Assembly (NCBI GenBank): GCA_947474065.1
Contig: CANJHD010000023.1
Location: 1 to 35,891 of the forward strand
Direction of reading: 5' to 3'
Length of the DNA: 35,891 nucleotides
Origin: Planctomycetaceae bacterium
Lineage (GTDB): Bacteria; Planctomycetota; Phycisphaerae; Phycisphaerales; SM1A02
The position numbers were made by a program, and so were the translations under genes. Below the pieces are notes generated by a model that made no database searches, was not told the origin of the DNA, and saw only the letters and a program-made list of their open reading frames with translations. Of this stretch, positions 1 to 9,738 are shown piece by piece (within the stretch, counting starts at the first letter, position 1; each line of letters begins with the position of its first letter).

Positions 1-1
1 T

Positions 2-799
2 ACCCAAGTCCAGGACTGGGGCCACACGCTTCTCATTCCACTGATCTCTGGCTACTTCGTCTATTTGCAGCGCGAGAAACTGGCGGTACGACGGTTCGTC
101 CCTTCGTGGACTGCCTTCACGCTGCTCTTTTTAGGACTGGCGATTTACTCCGCATCTGCCTTTGGACCGCCGGCTATTCAGCACCACAATGTTCGCGGCG
201 TTGGCGTGGGATGTGCGCTGCTCGGATGCCTTCTGGCAGTGTTTGGCACGGCGTCCTTCCGCTGGCTTTGGTTTCCATGGGCGTATTGGTATGTCTTCGG
301 CCAGACCATCTCCGAACGATTGATGTCGCGCGTCACCGAGCGCTTGCAGGATTGGAGCGCGATCGGCGCGGACATTCTGCTGAACACACTGGGCATAGAC
401 ACAGACCGCGTCGGCAATGTGCTCACTGTGCACATGTCAGACGGAACCACGCACCCGCTGAATGTCGCAGAAGCATGCTCTGGTATGCGCACTCTCATGG
501 CGTTTCTGGCGATCGGCGTTGCCCTTGCAGCTCTTGGCCTTCCACGTTGGTGGCAGCGCGTGCTGCTTGTGGTCGCTGGCATTCCTATTTCGCTATTTGT
601 GAACGTGCTTCGCGTTGCATCGCTCGGAATGCTTTCTATGGTGGACGCAAATTTCAGCACTGGCGAATTCCACAGCATGGTTGGCTTGATCTGGCTAGTC
701 CCCGCATTCCTTCTGTTTCTTGGAGTGATGTGGGTGATTCGCAATATGGTGGATGATGGCGAAGTGCCTCTCCCGCCGCGAACTGGAGTGAAATCATGA
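2..799 (+). CDS. Exosortase family protein, 5'-truncated
   Basis: Multispanning membrane transpeptidase of the exosortase/archaeosortase family, which processes C-terminal sorting signals of exported proteins, usually alongside exopolysaccharide synthesis. The reading frame is open from base 2, and the residues DWGHTLLIPLISGYFVYLQR match the usual start of the conserved exosortase region, so the true start lies left of the window. The three catalytic residues of the family are visible: Cys in EACSGMR (codon 476-478), Arg in NVLRVASLG (611-613) and His in FHSMVGL (671-673). Several hydrophobic segments fill the rest. The stop overlaps the start of the EpsI gene by 4 nt (ATGA), so the two are probably translationally coupled. 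Which exosortase subtype this is cannot be told from the fragment. No protein in the window shows a recognisable PEP-CTERM-type tail as its substrate. Confidence 0.9.
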   Translation, partial: TQVQDWGHTLLIPLISGYFVYLQREKLAVRRFVPSWTAFTLLFLGLAIYSASAFGPPAIQHHNVRGVGVGCALLGCLLAVFGTASFRWLWFPWAYWYVFGQTISERLMSRVTERLQDWSAIGADILLNTLGIDTDRVGNVLTVHMSDGTTHPLNVAEACSGMRTLMAFLAIGVALAALGLPRWWQRVLLVVAGIPISLFVNVLRVASLGMLSMVDANFSTGEFHSMVGLIWLVPAFLLFLGVMWVIRNMVDDGEVPLPPRTGVKS

Positions 800-1653
800 T
801 TCACTTTCAACCGAAGGTCAAAGCGGTCTACTTCGCTTTGTTGGCCACCCTTGCAGTGGGCGGTCTCGGTCTTCGCGTTGGAATGCAAGCGCTTGATGTT
901 TATCTCAAGAAAGATCCAGTTCCACTACGCGCTGACCTCGGCTCAATACCGACAGTGATGGGTCATTGGCAGCGGATTGGTGATGATCAACAAATGGACG
1001 CTGCGATGGTTGAGTCGCTCGGTACAGAGAAATACTTGACGCGCTCGTATGCCATTGATGGAGATCCCTCCAAGGGGATCATCTCGTTGCATTTGGCGTA
1101 CTACACCGGCATGATCGATACGGTCCCGCACATTCCCGAGCGTTGCTGGGGAGCTGGCGGTTTGGTGCAACTAGGTGACCCAATCACAATGCCGCTTTCA
1201 ATGGCGATGCTTTCAAACATTTTGCCTGATGCCCCCGTGAACCTGGCAACTGGCGCGAAATATCCGTCAGCAATATTGGTTGATCCAGTGACCCGCATTC
1301 AAGAAACCGTGACATTGCCCGTAGGCGAGTTTGCGATGACCGTTTCTACCTTCCAAGATCCGCGCGCTTCGCGCATTGAGCAACTTGGCGGCTACATGTT
1401 TATCGCCAACGGACGTTCTACATCTAGCACGTTTGGTGTTCGATCGCTAGCGTTCAATCTGACTGATCGTTTTGCTTACTACTGCAAAGTGCAGCTCTCC
1501 GCCCGTTACCCATTGGGCGCCACTCCCTCAGCTGTCGTCTTTAAAACGAATGCCGAGGACTTTCTCACGCAACTTCTACCGCCGCTGATGCGGTGCCTCC
1601 CCGACTGGCCGTCGATGGAGCGCACCAAGTCACCGGCGGGCCACAAGGATTGA
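796..1653 (+). CDS. EpsI family exosortase-associated protein (DUF3485)
   Basis: 285-residue protein with one N-terminal hydrophobic segment (about residues 10-28) and a periplasmic domain. In the EpsI family this domain occurs either fused to the exosortase C-terminus or as a separate neighbour gene, as here. The family signature is seen in YYTGMID (residues 102-108) followed by HIPERCW (112-118), with the conserved His and Cys that suggest a catalytic or thiol role. The family's biochemical role is not settled; it is linked to exopolysaccharide and exosortase function. The ATG overlaps the exosortase stop as ATGA. The gene is followed after 3 nt by the giant TPR gene, so all three are likely one transcript. 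Identity to the family is well supported by motif plus context. Confidence 0.88.
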   Translation: MIHFQPKVKAVYFALLATLAVGGLGLRVGMQALDVYLKKDPVPLRADLGSIPTVMGHWQRIGDDQQMDAAMVESLGTEKYLTRSYAIDGDPSKGIISLHLAYYTGMIDTVPHIPERCWGAGGLVQLGDPITMPLSMAMLSNILPDAPVNLATGAKYPSAILVDPVTRIQETVTLPVGEFAMTVSTFQDPRASRIEQLGGYMFIANGRSTSSTFGVRSLAFNLTDRFAYYCKVQLSARYPLGATPSAVVFKTNAEDFLTQLLPPLMRCLPDWPSMERTKSPAGHKD

Positions 1654-1656
1654 TTC

Positions 1657-4600
1657 ATGGCCAGCAAGCTCAACCGTAAGTTTATCTTCGTCGTCGGCGG
1701 GTTCTCCTTGGCCGCCATTCTCCTCTTGGTGGCAGTCATTCTAGTGAACCAGTTGTGGTTGAAAAACGCAGAGCGACATATTCGTGCTGGTGACGAACTC
1801 ATGGCTCAGGGAAAGCCTCGCGAGGCGTATTCAATGTACGGGCGGGCGGTGGGCAAGAAGCCTGATGTTGTCCGCTATCTCGAGAAGATGGAAGATGCGC
1901 TCAGCAAGATCACAGCCGACACCCCCGCGCAGTCTGTTGAAGATTATCGCAATCTCATGATGTTGAAGCGCCAGCACACGCGCGCGCAGCCTGGAGATCC
2001 CGAGCAATGGAAAATTTTGATTGCTGCACTTGAAGACGAAGCAGAGTTGTATTCGCGCGGTGATGGATGGCTCTCCATTGAGACCGTCGGCAAGGAAATG
2101 AAAGATGTGATGGCGCCCGGTACGGACGGCATGAAGTTGGCCGAGGAGACGGTCTTGTATGCACGCTCACAGCGCGAGCAAGTGCTCACATCCGGGGAGC
2201 GTACTGATCTTGAAAAGCAACTTGAGGCGTTCCTGAAAATTGCACCAAAGAGTTGGCGTGGTTGGAACGCGCTCGCTTCTTTGCGGATGGCAGATGTGGC
2301 ACGTCTGCGTGGTGTCGGGCAAGAGCAAGCAGCAGCGCGTCGTCTGGAACTTTTGGATAAATCGATCGCTGGCATGCGCGCATCTGTGGAGCCTGGCGAT
2401 GTTTTTTCCGAATACGGATTGGCAGCCATAGATCTTGAGAGGCTGCTGCTTGATGCGCGTAACGGAACCCGTTTGGATCGCACTAAACTTGATGTGGCTA
2501 AAGTTGACGCCGCAAGTGCGAAAGCATCGGAGGCAGCGCTCGCTACTGGTCGAGGGGCAATAGTGCGCTTGCTCGCCGCGATTCTTATTGATGCAAAGGG
2601 GATTGATGCGGGGGCCAAGCTTCTTGAGGCGTGGATCGCACTCCATCCAAACGACTTGATCACTGCTGGGCTTGATCTGGAATATGTAAGTCGGGCTGGT
2701 GGTGATCCTGAGAAAGGATTCGAGCGAACAGAGGCTGCTGCGCGCAGGATTCTTGATCAACCACGTCAACCTACCAGTCTGATGGCAAGTATTCAGCCTG
2801 AAACACGTGCCCGTGCACTGCAGATCCTCCTTGAGTCTGACATCTTGCGGATTGCGCGCGGCGCTGACGCTACCCAGAAGGCAAAGCTCGAGAAGGATAT
2901 TGTTGAACTGCGAGTAAAGCTATTGGAAGCACTACAGAACGACGAGACCGTTCCTGCAATGATCGCTGCAGACGCGAAGATTTTGCAATCGCGAGCGGAT
3001 CTAAATGGGGCCGCCAAGAAGTGGGAGCTGTACTTCACAAAGGTTCCACAGCCACCGGCGGATGCATTCATGTGGGCAACCATGGTCTCCCGTGCCCAGA
3101 ACGATCTTGGACTCGCGATGCAGACGGTGACCAAGGGAACAGATGCGTTTCCGTCCGACCTGCGCTTGGTGATTCAGCGTGCAGAAATAGCAGCGCAACT
3201 TGGGCGCTTTGCCGAATCAGCAGCGCTTTACGACGCTATAGCGAAGGCGTTGCCTGAGCAGGAACAGTATGCGCGTCTAGCGAAGGATCTCCGCGGTCGC
3301 GCTGAAGGCGGCCGAGTGGAGGTAGCTCCCGAGATTGCTGGTTTGGAAGCAGCCATGAGCGCCAAGGATTACCCGCGTGCGCGCGAGCTCGCAGTGAATT
3401 GGGTGAAATCATCCAACGGATCGCTCCAGTCGATGTATGCACAGGTGCTAGTTGAGCAGGCGGCAGGGGACAAGCCCGCTGCGCTCGTCTTTATCCGCGC
3501 TGCACTGGAAAAGTATCCAGGGAATCCAGATCTTGCGCGCAATGAAGCACTTCTGGCAACGGATGATCCAGTGGAGCGAATTGACATGATGGTTGCGCGG
3601 GTAGTGACTGATCCACTTCAGCGCAACAATGAACGAGTACGTGCGCTTCGTGCATTGCGCGCGGATCTTGAACGGCAGATCCCTGAGTTTCGTCGATCAA
3701 ATTCACCAGACCTCGCGCGAAGCGAAGAGTTCTTGCGGAAGATCAATGCGGTGCTCAGCGATGCAGAAAAACAACTGGTGCAGAGTGGCGCCGGTGATGC
3801 AAGCAGTGTTGAATTAGCGTTCATGGAGGCGCTCTCGCGTGGAGACGTTGCCGCTGCGGAGATACACGTTACCGCTGCAGGAAAGTTAACTGCTGTTTCT
3901 CCGATTCTTGAGGTCATTCTCCGTGCGCGACTACTGGATTACCAAGGACGCACCGCAGAGGCGATTTCTATACTGGAAAAAGCACGGCAGACCGGAAGCA
4001 ATCAAGCACCGGTGGCGGCGCAATTGGCATTGATTCAGGAACATGTTGGCAACGAGCCCGCGGCGCTGGCCTTGTGGAAGGAAGCGTATGACCGTCGGCC
4101 TAATGACCTTGTGAACGTCAGTGGATATGCGCGCTCTTTGGGCCGATCCGGTCAAGGGCGTACCGCATTGGAAATGTTGCGCAATGCAATTGCAGCGAAC
4201 CCAAATGATCTTGAAACCCTGACCAATGCTGCACAGTACGAGACGGTTTACGGCAGTCGAGCTATTGCCATCGATCATCGACAGCACATCTTGCAGATTG
4301 ATCAAACGAATCGCGATAACATCTCGGAGCTCTACGCGATCTTGTACTTGCCCGCGGACTATGGTTCCGTCCGTAATGCCGAAGGCCGTGCGCGCTTCGA
4401 CGCGCGCGGTTGGTCGACAGTTCCGCCGGACGAGCAGCGTCGCCTCCTCCAAGATGCAACGGTGATGAACATTTCACTCGCCGAGCAGTTGTATGAAGCT
4501 GCAATGAAGGCTTCGCCGTATGACATACGGCTTGCTGGTCGCAAGGCATCTGTCATGCGAGAAATCGGCAAACTTCCGCAAGGCACCAAAGCACTTCAGG

Positions 4601-6450
4601 ATGTGATTACGCGTGCAGAGGCTGACGGCAAGGCTTCGCCCAACATATACATGGAGCAAGGCCTCTACCTTGACGGTATTGGGGAAGTAGCAGGGGCGAA
4701 CGCCGCGTTCGCTAAGGCAGCTGCGATCCAGGATCCCAAGAAGCGGGAAGTGGATTTGGCGATGGTCGAAGTGGAAGCTCGGCGTGGTAACGCGGTGCAT
4801 GCCATTGAATTGATGACCGCGTTTATGGGGGACTCGGTCACCCTTGATCCACTGATGCGGTTGGCTGATCTGCAAGTGGTTGCGCGCAAATTCTCAGATG
4901 CGCGAGGAACACTGGGGCGGGTCCGTCCACTCCTTGGAGCATCGCCTAGTTCCGAGGTGCAACGGAAGTTTGAAATGCTTATGTCGGCCGTTGCGGCGGG
5001 CGAAGCAGATGAACTGCGCGCCGCGAACAAGTTGGATGAATCGAAAGCGAAGGTTGAAGAGTCACTTGCTGCTCTGAGTCGTGCAGAGACGGTGGCGCCT
5101 TCCGACCTCTTTGCGCCGTTGCGTCGTGTTCAGTTGCTGCGCGGCATGGCTATTTCACAGCAAGACCCAGCCAAGTTAGATGTCGCTATTGCGGAAGCAG
5201 ATCGGCTGCTCGCACGTAACGCCATGTATTGGCCGATGGTGTCAGAGCGCGTCAATCTTTCGCTCGATAAGCGCGATATTAAGAGCGCTGTAGGCATCTT
5301 GGAGCGATTCTTGCAGTCGCAGCCCGCAAGTGAGGACGCTCGTACACGCTTGGTGGAAATGCATATCGCCACTGGCAACGTGGCGCGCGCGATTGAAGTT
5401 GCTCAGGGCGGGTTGGCTCTTCGACCGCAGGACCCGATTTGGGCCGATCGGGTTGGTACTTTGCTGCAGCGCACTGGTGATTCCGCGGGGGCGGCGCGGG
5501 AGTTTGAGCGAGCGTTTACCTTAAATCCAAAGTCCCTCGTTTATCTTGAGAAGTCCGCAATGGCGCGCCTCGCATCTGGCGATGCAGCCGGCACGCTTAA
5601 TCTGCTGAACGGTGCGAGTGATCTCGTAGCTCGCTCGACTGTCCTGCGAGCACTCGCAGCGTCAGCAGTTGTTGGCAGCGGCCGCCGTGGTGATGGATTG
5701 ATTGCCGGGCGTGAGGCCTTGGCTGCGGCGCGACTCGTGTCGGAAACGTCTCCAGCAGACGTAGAGCGCACGGTAATGGTGCTTCGGGAGATGTTCACAC
5801 CAGAAAAGACTGCTGACTTCGAGGCATTCCTCATGCAGGGTGGTGCAGTTCCGACGGTTATTGAAGAAGCAATTCTTGCGGATGCTTGGCGTCGTAATGG
5901 ACCTGCCGGGGTAGACAAGACTTTGGAGTGGTGCTCAAAGGTGGAGGCGCGGGTTGCAGCGAAACCAGAATCTGTAGCACCGAGCATCCTCGCCGCGGTC
6001 GCTTTGACGCGAGGTGGAGCCCTCTACGCTAAGGGCGACATGGATGCGGCATGTGCGGCATTTGTGCAAGCAGCGGAACTGTCCGGGCAGAATTCGGCGG
6101 CACTGAACAACGCGGCGTATCTACTTGCGACGGTAAAGAAGGACTACAAAAAGGCGTTTGAATTGGCATCACGTGCGGTGCTCTATTCCCCGGCCCAGCC
6201 GGACTATTTGGACACTCTCGGATTCATTCTGTTGCAGATGGGTCGTCTTTCGGAAGCCGAGGACGCGTTGAACCAATCGGTGGCAGCATCTGCGACTACC
6301 TCGGGCTTGCTGCATCTTGCGCAAGTCCGGGCAGCGCAGGGAAACATCGGCGACGCCCGACAAATTCTCGACCGCGCACGAGCGCGACCGGGAGCTGCCG
6401 ATAGCGCTAAGGAAATTGAAGCATTTGCAGAAACGCTCAAAGGTAAATAA
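1657..6450 (+). CDS. Very large membrane-anchored TPR-repeat protein
   Basis: 1597 residues. An N-terminal membrane segment (about residues 9-31) follows a short basic start with Lys and Arg, so the long remainder is probably periplasmic. The rest is almost entirely helical tetratricopeptide-like repeats, with recurring A-x-x-x-x-x-A-L-x-x-x-P patterns. The clearest repeats are near the C-terminus, for example LNNAAYLLATVKKDYKKAFE and YLDTLGFILLQMGRLSEAED. Exosortase/exopolysaccharide loci in other bacteria often carry a large TPR protein (PrsT-type), and the position directly after EpsI and before the chain-length regulator fits such a scaffold or assembly role. It is about twice the usual length. 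The start ATG lies 3 nt after the EpsI stop. No enzyme domain was recognised, and the function is inferred from fold and neighbours only. Confidence 0.85.
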   Translation: MASKLNRKFIFVVGGFSLAAILLLVAVILVNQLWLKNAERHIRAGDELMAQGKPREAYSMYGRAVGKKPDVVRYLEKMEDALSKITADTPAQSVEDYRNLMMLKRQHTRAQPGDPEQWKILIAALEDEAELYSRGDGWLSIETVGKEMKDVMAPGTDGMKLAEETVLYARSQREQVLTSGERTDLEKQLEAFLKIAPKSWRGWNALASLRMADVARLRGVGQEQAAARRLELLDKSIAGMRASVEPGDVFSEYGLAAIDLERLLLDARNGTRLDRTKLDVAKVDAASAKASEAALATGRGAIVRLLAAILIDAKGIDAGAKLLEAWIALHPNDLITAGLDLEYVSRAGGDPEKGFERTEAAARRILDQPRQPTSLMASIQPETRARALQILLESDILRIARGADATQKAKLEKDIVELRVKLLEALQNDETVPAMIAADAKILQSRADLNGAAKKWELYFTKVPQPPADAFMWATMVSRAQNDLGLAMQTVTKGTDAFPSDLRLVIQRAEIAAQLGRFAESAALYDAIAKALPEQEQYARLAKDLRGRAEGGRVEVAPEIAGLEAAMSAKDYPRARELAVNWVKSSNGSLQSMYAQVLVEQAAGDKPAALVFIRAALEKYPGNPDLARNEALLATDDPVERIDMMVARVVTDPLQRNNERVRALRALRADLERQIPEFRRSNSPDLARSEEFLRKINAVLSDAEKQLVQSGAGDASSVELAFMEALSRGDVAAAEIHVTAAGKLTAVSPILEVILRARLLDYQGRTAEAISILEKARQTGSNQAPVAAQLALIQEHVGNEPAALALWKEAYDRRPNDLVNVSGYARSLGRSGQGRTALEMLRNAIAANPNDLETLTNAAQYETVYGSRAIAIDHRQHILQIDQTNRDNISELYAILYLPADYGSVRNAEGRARFDARGWSTVPPDEQRRLLQDATVMNISLAEQLYEAAMKASPYDIRLAGRKASVMREIGKLPQGTKALQDVITRAEADGKASPNIYMEQGLYLDGIGEVAGANAAFAKAAAIQDPKKREVDLAMVEVEARRGNAVHAIELMTAFMGDSVTLDPLMRLADLQVVARKFSDARGTLGRVRPLLGASPSSEVQRKFEMLMSAVAAGEADELRAANKLDESKAKVEESLAALSRAETVAPSDLFAPLRRVQLLRGMAISQQDPAKLDVAIAEADRLLARNAMYWPMVSERVNLSLDKRDIKSAVGILERFLQSQPASEDARTRLVEMHIATGNVARAIEVAQGGLALRPQDPIWADRVGTLLQRTGDSAGAAREFERAFTLNPKSLVYLEKSAMARLASGDAAGTLNLLNGASDLVARSTVLRALAASAVVGSGRRGDGLIAGREALAAARLVSETSPADVERTVMVLREMFTPEKTADFEAFLMQGGAVPTVIEEAILADAWRRNGPAGVDKTLEWCSKVEARVAAKPESVAPSILAAVALTRGGALYAKGDMDAACAAFVQAAELSGQNSAALNNAAYLLATVKKDYKKAFELASRAVLYSPAQPDYLDTLGFILLQMGRLSEAEDALNQSVAASATTSGLLHLAQVRAAQGNIGDARQILDRARARPGAADSAKEIEAFAETLKGK

Positions 6451-6518
6451 AGCCTGAGGGCCAACAATGACCCACAGGACAGTTGACTCACGCTCGCGAC
6501 CTATCCCCAGGAAACACC

Positions 6519-8705
6519 ATGACTGCCGCGAATCCATCATCTACTCCAGTTGCCGCTGCTCCGCGACCCGCATCACCAGGTGGCGCCCCCCGTGGCGGCC
6601 GGCAGCAAGCTCCAACGATTGACCCCGTGCGTGTTCTTCGGCAGCATGCTTGGCTGCTCACCGGTTCCGCGGGAGCAGGGCTTGTGCTCGGCACCATTGC
6701 CCACTTCGCATGCCTCTTTCTGTCTCCGCTATGGGGTGGGTCGGTTCTCTTTGAGATCCGCCCTGAAGTCACTGGTGCCAAGGACGCGGTGACGCGTGAA
6801 ATCGTGCAGGACGAGGCGATTGCCCGACTCGGCCAGACGGAGTCGCAGAAAATGACATCGAAGTCAGTTCTTGAGGCGGCCATGAAGGCGCCGGACATTG
6901 CTACTACGAAATGGGGTCAGTATTACGACACGGTTGACGACCGAGTGAAGCAACTGGAAGACACGCTTCGTGTTGGTCACCGCCGTGGAACGCAGCTCTT
7001 TGTAGTGACGTGGCGGACGTGGGAGAAGGGTGACGTCCCGGTTGTCATGAATCGCGTGGCGGACACGTACATGTCGATGCGCGACAGTGAAGAGAATGAG
7101 AGATCCGCACGCAGTAAGGCACAGTTTGAAAGCAAGAAGGCTGGCGTTGAGGAGCAAGTTCGCACACTCAAAGCAGAAATTCAAGACTTCATTCGTAAGA
7201 ACGGCATCACTGCTGGCAGAGAATCAGACCTCGCCGACCAGCGTTCCACAGAGAATCTAGCCCGTTTGCGCGACGATACGACCCGTGATTTGACATTGGC
7301 ACAAGCGCGCCTTGATTCAATTGACCAGAAGATTGCCGATCAACGCTTTGAGGATGAAGATCGTCGAACGGCACTTGAAGATCAATCTATTCGCGGTCTC
7401 GAACGTGACCTTCAGCAACTGCAAGTAGCGCTACTGGCCGCACGCGATCGGTTTGGCGAAGACCATCCGCAGGTGAAAGAGCTCATGCAGCGCGAGGGTT
7501 CAAGTCGAGCCCGTCTTACAGCGGCAATGAATGAATCGATGTCCCGCAATTTGTTAGCTGATAAGATTGGTTTTTCACAACGAGTGGTTGGATTGAAGTC
7601 ACTCGTTGAGAAGCAGACAATCGACTTGACGGCAGGTCAAAAGAAACTTCAGGAACTCACCGCGCAGATCAGTGCGCTCGACGCGCTTAAAGAGCAGCTC
7701 GTTCAGAAGGAACTCGAACGCAATGATTTGCAGGATCTGATATCGCAGCTCGATTTGCTGCAAGCTCGTGAAGATGCTCGCCGCGTGCGACTGGTGCAAC
7801 GAGCAACGACGCCCAAGGAACTGGACTTCCCGCAACTGAAATTCATGGTGCCCGGGGGTATGGTCTTGGTGCTACTGGTAGTAGCGGGCATTCTCTTTCT
7901 ACGAGAATTCCTCGACCAGCGCGTCAAGCAGCCGAGTGACATTGCAGGTATTGGCGGCGCACGGCTGTTAGGCGTGATCCCAGACATCAGTGACGATCCG
8001 TCCGGTCCGACGGCGGCTGAATTGGTAGTGACAACACTTCCTGGATCGACGACAGCAGAGATGTTCCGGCAGTTTGCATCTGCTGTGCGCAAGTCCATGG
8101 ATGCGAACGGCCTTCGCTCGATCGCCGTCATGACGCCACATCCCGGTGGCGGCGCAACAACCACTGCTGTAAACCTGGCGCTGAGCCTGCATGCTGCTGG
8201 TCGAACCGTGGCGATTGTTGACGCCAACCTGCGGCGCCCGCGCGTTGCTTCCATCTTCGGTGTGGACCCGGACGCTCCCGGCGTGAGTGACATGCTGGCT
8301 GGTAAGTCCGTTGAACCGCACATGGCTCATGGCATTGCTATTTATGGCCCCGGTACAGCGGATATTCGTGTCTACGAGCGCCTAACTACCGACGAGATGC
8401 GCCGGCTAGTGGCGCGACTTCGCGAGAAGTACCAAGTGGTGGTCGTTGACCTTCCGCCAACCCTCGTTGCCGGGGAGTCGCTCGTGGTGGCGGATTGCTG
8501 TGATGCAGCAATCTTGGTGGTGCGCGCAATGCAGGATCAACGCGGGCTAGTTTCTAAGTTCATCTATCAATTACAAGAGACGCACGCTGTGCTCATGGGC
8601 ACAGTCTTGATGCGACCAGAACACACGATCGGTGGTTACTTCAAGAAGAACGCTGAGTTAATGGCTGAATACGCTAAGCCAGTGTCAGCGGAGGCAAAGT
8701 CCTGA
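6519..8705 (+). CDS. Polysaccharide co-polymerase with degenerate BY-kinase domain (Wzc/GumC-like)
   Basis: 728 residues with the layout of a bacterial tyrosine-kinase polysaccharide co-polymerase: a Pro/Ala/Gly-rich cytoplasmic start, membrane helix (about 44-68), Wzz-type periplasmic domain with long coiled coil (about 190-430), second membrane helix (443-466), then a cytoplasmic ATPase-like domain. The P-loop region reads TPHPGGGATTTAVNLA. The lysine that binds ATP phosphates in PGEGKS/T is alanine (codon 8154-8156, residue 546). Walker A' (VDANLRRP, D568) and Walker B (VVVDLPP, D644) aspartates are kept. Only two tyrosines lie near the C-terminus, so the usual Tyr cluster is missing. Catalysis is therefore doubtful; it may act as a structural regulator of chain length and export. 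Start chosen at ATG 6519, preceded by an AGGA ribosome site, rather than TTG 6483. Confidence 0.88.
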   Translation: MTAANPSSTPVAAAPRPASPGGAPRGGRQQAPTIDPVRVLRQHAWLLTGSAGAGLVLGTIAHFACLFLSPLWGGSVLFEIRPEVTGAKDAVTREIVQDEAIARLGQTESQKMTSKSVLEAAMKAPDIATTKWGQYYDTVDDRVKQLEDTLRVGHRRGTQLFVVTWRTWEKGDVPVVMNRVADTYMSMRDSEENERSARSKAQFESKKAGVEEQVRTLKAEIQDFIRKNGITAGRESDLADQRSTENLARLRDDTTRDLTLAQARLDSIDQKIADQRFEDEDRRTALEDQSIRGLERDLQQLQVALLAARDRFGEDHPQVKELMQREGSSRARLTAAMNESMSRNLLADKIGFSQRVVGLKSLVEKQTIDLTAGQKKLQELTAQISALDALKEQLVQKELERNDLQDLISQLDLLQAREDARRVRLVQRATTPKELDFPQLKFMVPGGMVLVLLVVAGILFLREFLDQRVKQPSDIAGIGGARLLGVIPDISDDPSGPTAAELVVTTLPGSTTAEMFRQFASAVRKSMDANGLRSIAVMTPHPGGGATTTAVNLALSLHAAGRTVAIVDANLRRPRVASIFGVDPDAPGVSDMLAGKSVEPHMAHGIAIYGPGTADIRVYERLTTDEMRRLVARLREKYQVVVVDLPPTLVAGESLVVADCCDAAILVVRAMQDQRGLVSKFIYQLQETHAVLMGTVLMRPEHTIGGYFKKNAELMAEYAKPVSAEAKS

Positions 8706-8736
8706 TCCAGTCACGCCTACATGCGGGGTGTGGGCT

Positions 8737-9738
8737 ATGAGCGCAGCTCAAACGGGATGTCGCTTCTTAGTCACAGGTGGGGCGGGCTTTATCGGCTCGC
8801 ACCTCTGCGAGTCGCTCATTGAGTCCGGTGGGCATATCACTGTGGTTGATGATCTATCCACCGGTAGGCGTTCGAATCTCGACGCCGCGCGGATGTTTGG
8901 TACGAACCAACTTGAGTTGATTGAGTCAACGGTTTCTGGCGCGCTGCCTTCTCTCGCTGCGCGTCGATTTGATGGCATCTATCACCTTGCAGCAGCAGTT
9001 GGTGTTCGATTGGTGCTTGATGATCCGGCCCGTGCTGTCGAGACAAATATCTTTGAGACGGCCGCCATCCTTTCGTTTGCAGCACGGACGCGTACGCCAC
9101 TTCTCTTTGCCAGTTCAAGCGAGGTTTATGGCAAGGGGGTTCGCGCGCCGTTCAAGGAAGACGATGACCTGGTCTTTGGTGCACCAACCGTTTCACGTTG
9201 GTCATACGGTCTCTCGAAGGCGATTGATGAGCAACTAGCGCTTGCGCACGCGCAACGTGATGGACTTCCAGTGGTCATCGCGCGCTTCTTCAATACCGTT
9301 GGCCCGCGACAGCGTGGACGCTATGGAATGGTGCTGCCGCGATTTGTTGCGGCTGCAGTGACTGGCGCGCCCCTTCAAGTTCATGGCAGCGGACGGCAAG
9401 TTCGTTGCTTTTGCGATGTGCGCGATGTTGCAGCAGCCCTTCCGCGGCTTCTTGATCACGCCGCGTGTCACGGCCGAGTCTTCAATGTTGGCGGAGACCG
9501 TCCAGTCACTGTGGAAGACCTTGCGGCACTGGTGATACGAGTCACTGGGTCTACGTCAGTGATTGAACATGTTCCGTACGCCGAAGTGTTTGGCAGTGCG
9601 TTTGAAGACCTTGCTATTCGCGTCCCTGATATTTCGCGCATTCGCGCAGAGATTGGATTTGAAGCGCGGATTTCACTTGAGCGCACCATTGCTGATCTTG
9701 TCACAGAACATGCCCGCACTCCGGAGGCGACCGCATGA
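8737..9738 (+). CDS. NAD-dependent nucleotide-sugar epimerase/dehydratase (extended SDR)
   Basis: 333-residue extended short-chain dehydrogenase that would act on a UDP- or dTDP-sugar in the cytoplasm. The NAD-binding glycine motif GGAGFIG is at residues 14-20, the catalytic YGLSK (Tyr157, Lys161) is present, and a Ser-rich SSSEVYG precedes it. The stretch NTVGPRQRGRYGMVLPRF resembles UDP-glucuronate decarboxylases/epimerases and dTDP-glucose dehydratases. The exact reaction cannot be fixed by eye. ATG 8737 was taken as start with GGGGTG a few bases upstream; GTG 8728 is an in-frame alternative adding three residues. It follows the co-polymerase after about 30 nt and overlaps the sugar-phosphate transferase by 4 nt, so it probably makes a sugar precursor for the same polysaccharide. 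Confidence 0.9.
   Translation: MSAAQTGCRFLVTGGAGFIGSHLCESLIESGGHITVVDDLSTGRRSNLDAARMFGTNQLELIESTVSGALPSLAARRFDGIYHLAAAVGVRLVLDDPARAVETNIFETAAILSFAARTRTPLLFASSSEVYGKGVRAPFKEDDDLVFGAPTVSRWSYGLSKAIDEQLALAHAQRDGLPVVIARFFNTVGPRQRGRYGMVLPRFVAAAVTGAPLQVHGSGRQVRCFCDVRDVAAALPRLLDHAACHGRVFNVGGDRPVTVEDLAALVIRVTGSTSVIEHVPYAEVFGSAFEDLAIRVPDISRIRAEIGFEARISLERTIADLVTEHARTPEATA

Noticed and set aside
106-756. Alternative plus-strand frame over the exosortase
   Set aside because: The other frame carries all exosortase catalytic residues; this one has Cys/His/Arg-rich nonsense composition.
178-888. Minus-strand open frame of 236 codons
   Set aside because: Lies wholly over the exosortase and EpsI genes, is rich in Ser/Arg/Thr, and has no domain or ribosome site; a shadow frame.
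1944-2663. Minus-strand open frame of 239 codons inside the giant TPR gene
   Set aside because: Antisense to clear TPR coding sequence with Ser/Arg/Ala-biased composition; no independent support.
6483-6518. Upstream TTG start for the Wzz-kinase fusion
   Set aside because: ATG 6519 has a good AGGA site and gives a normal cytoplasmic start; the extension adds nothing recognisable.
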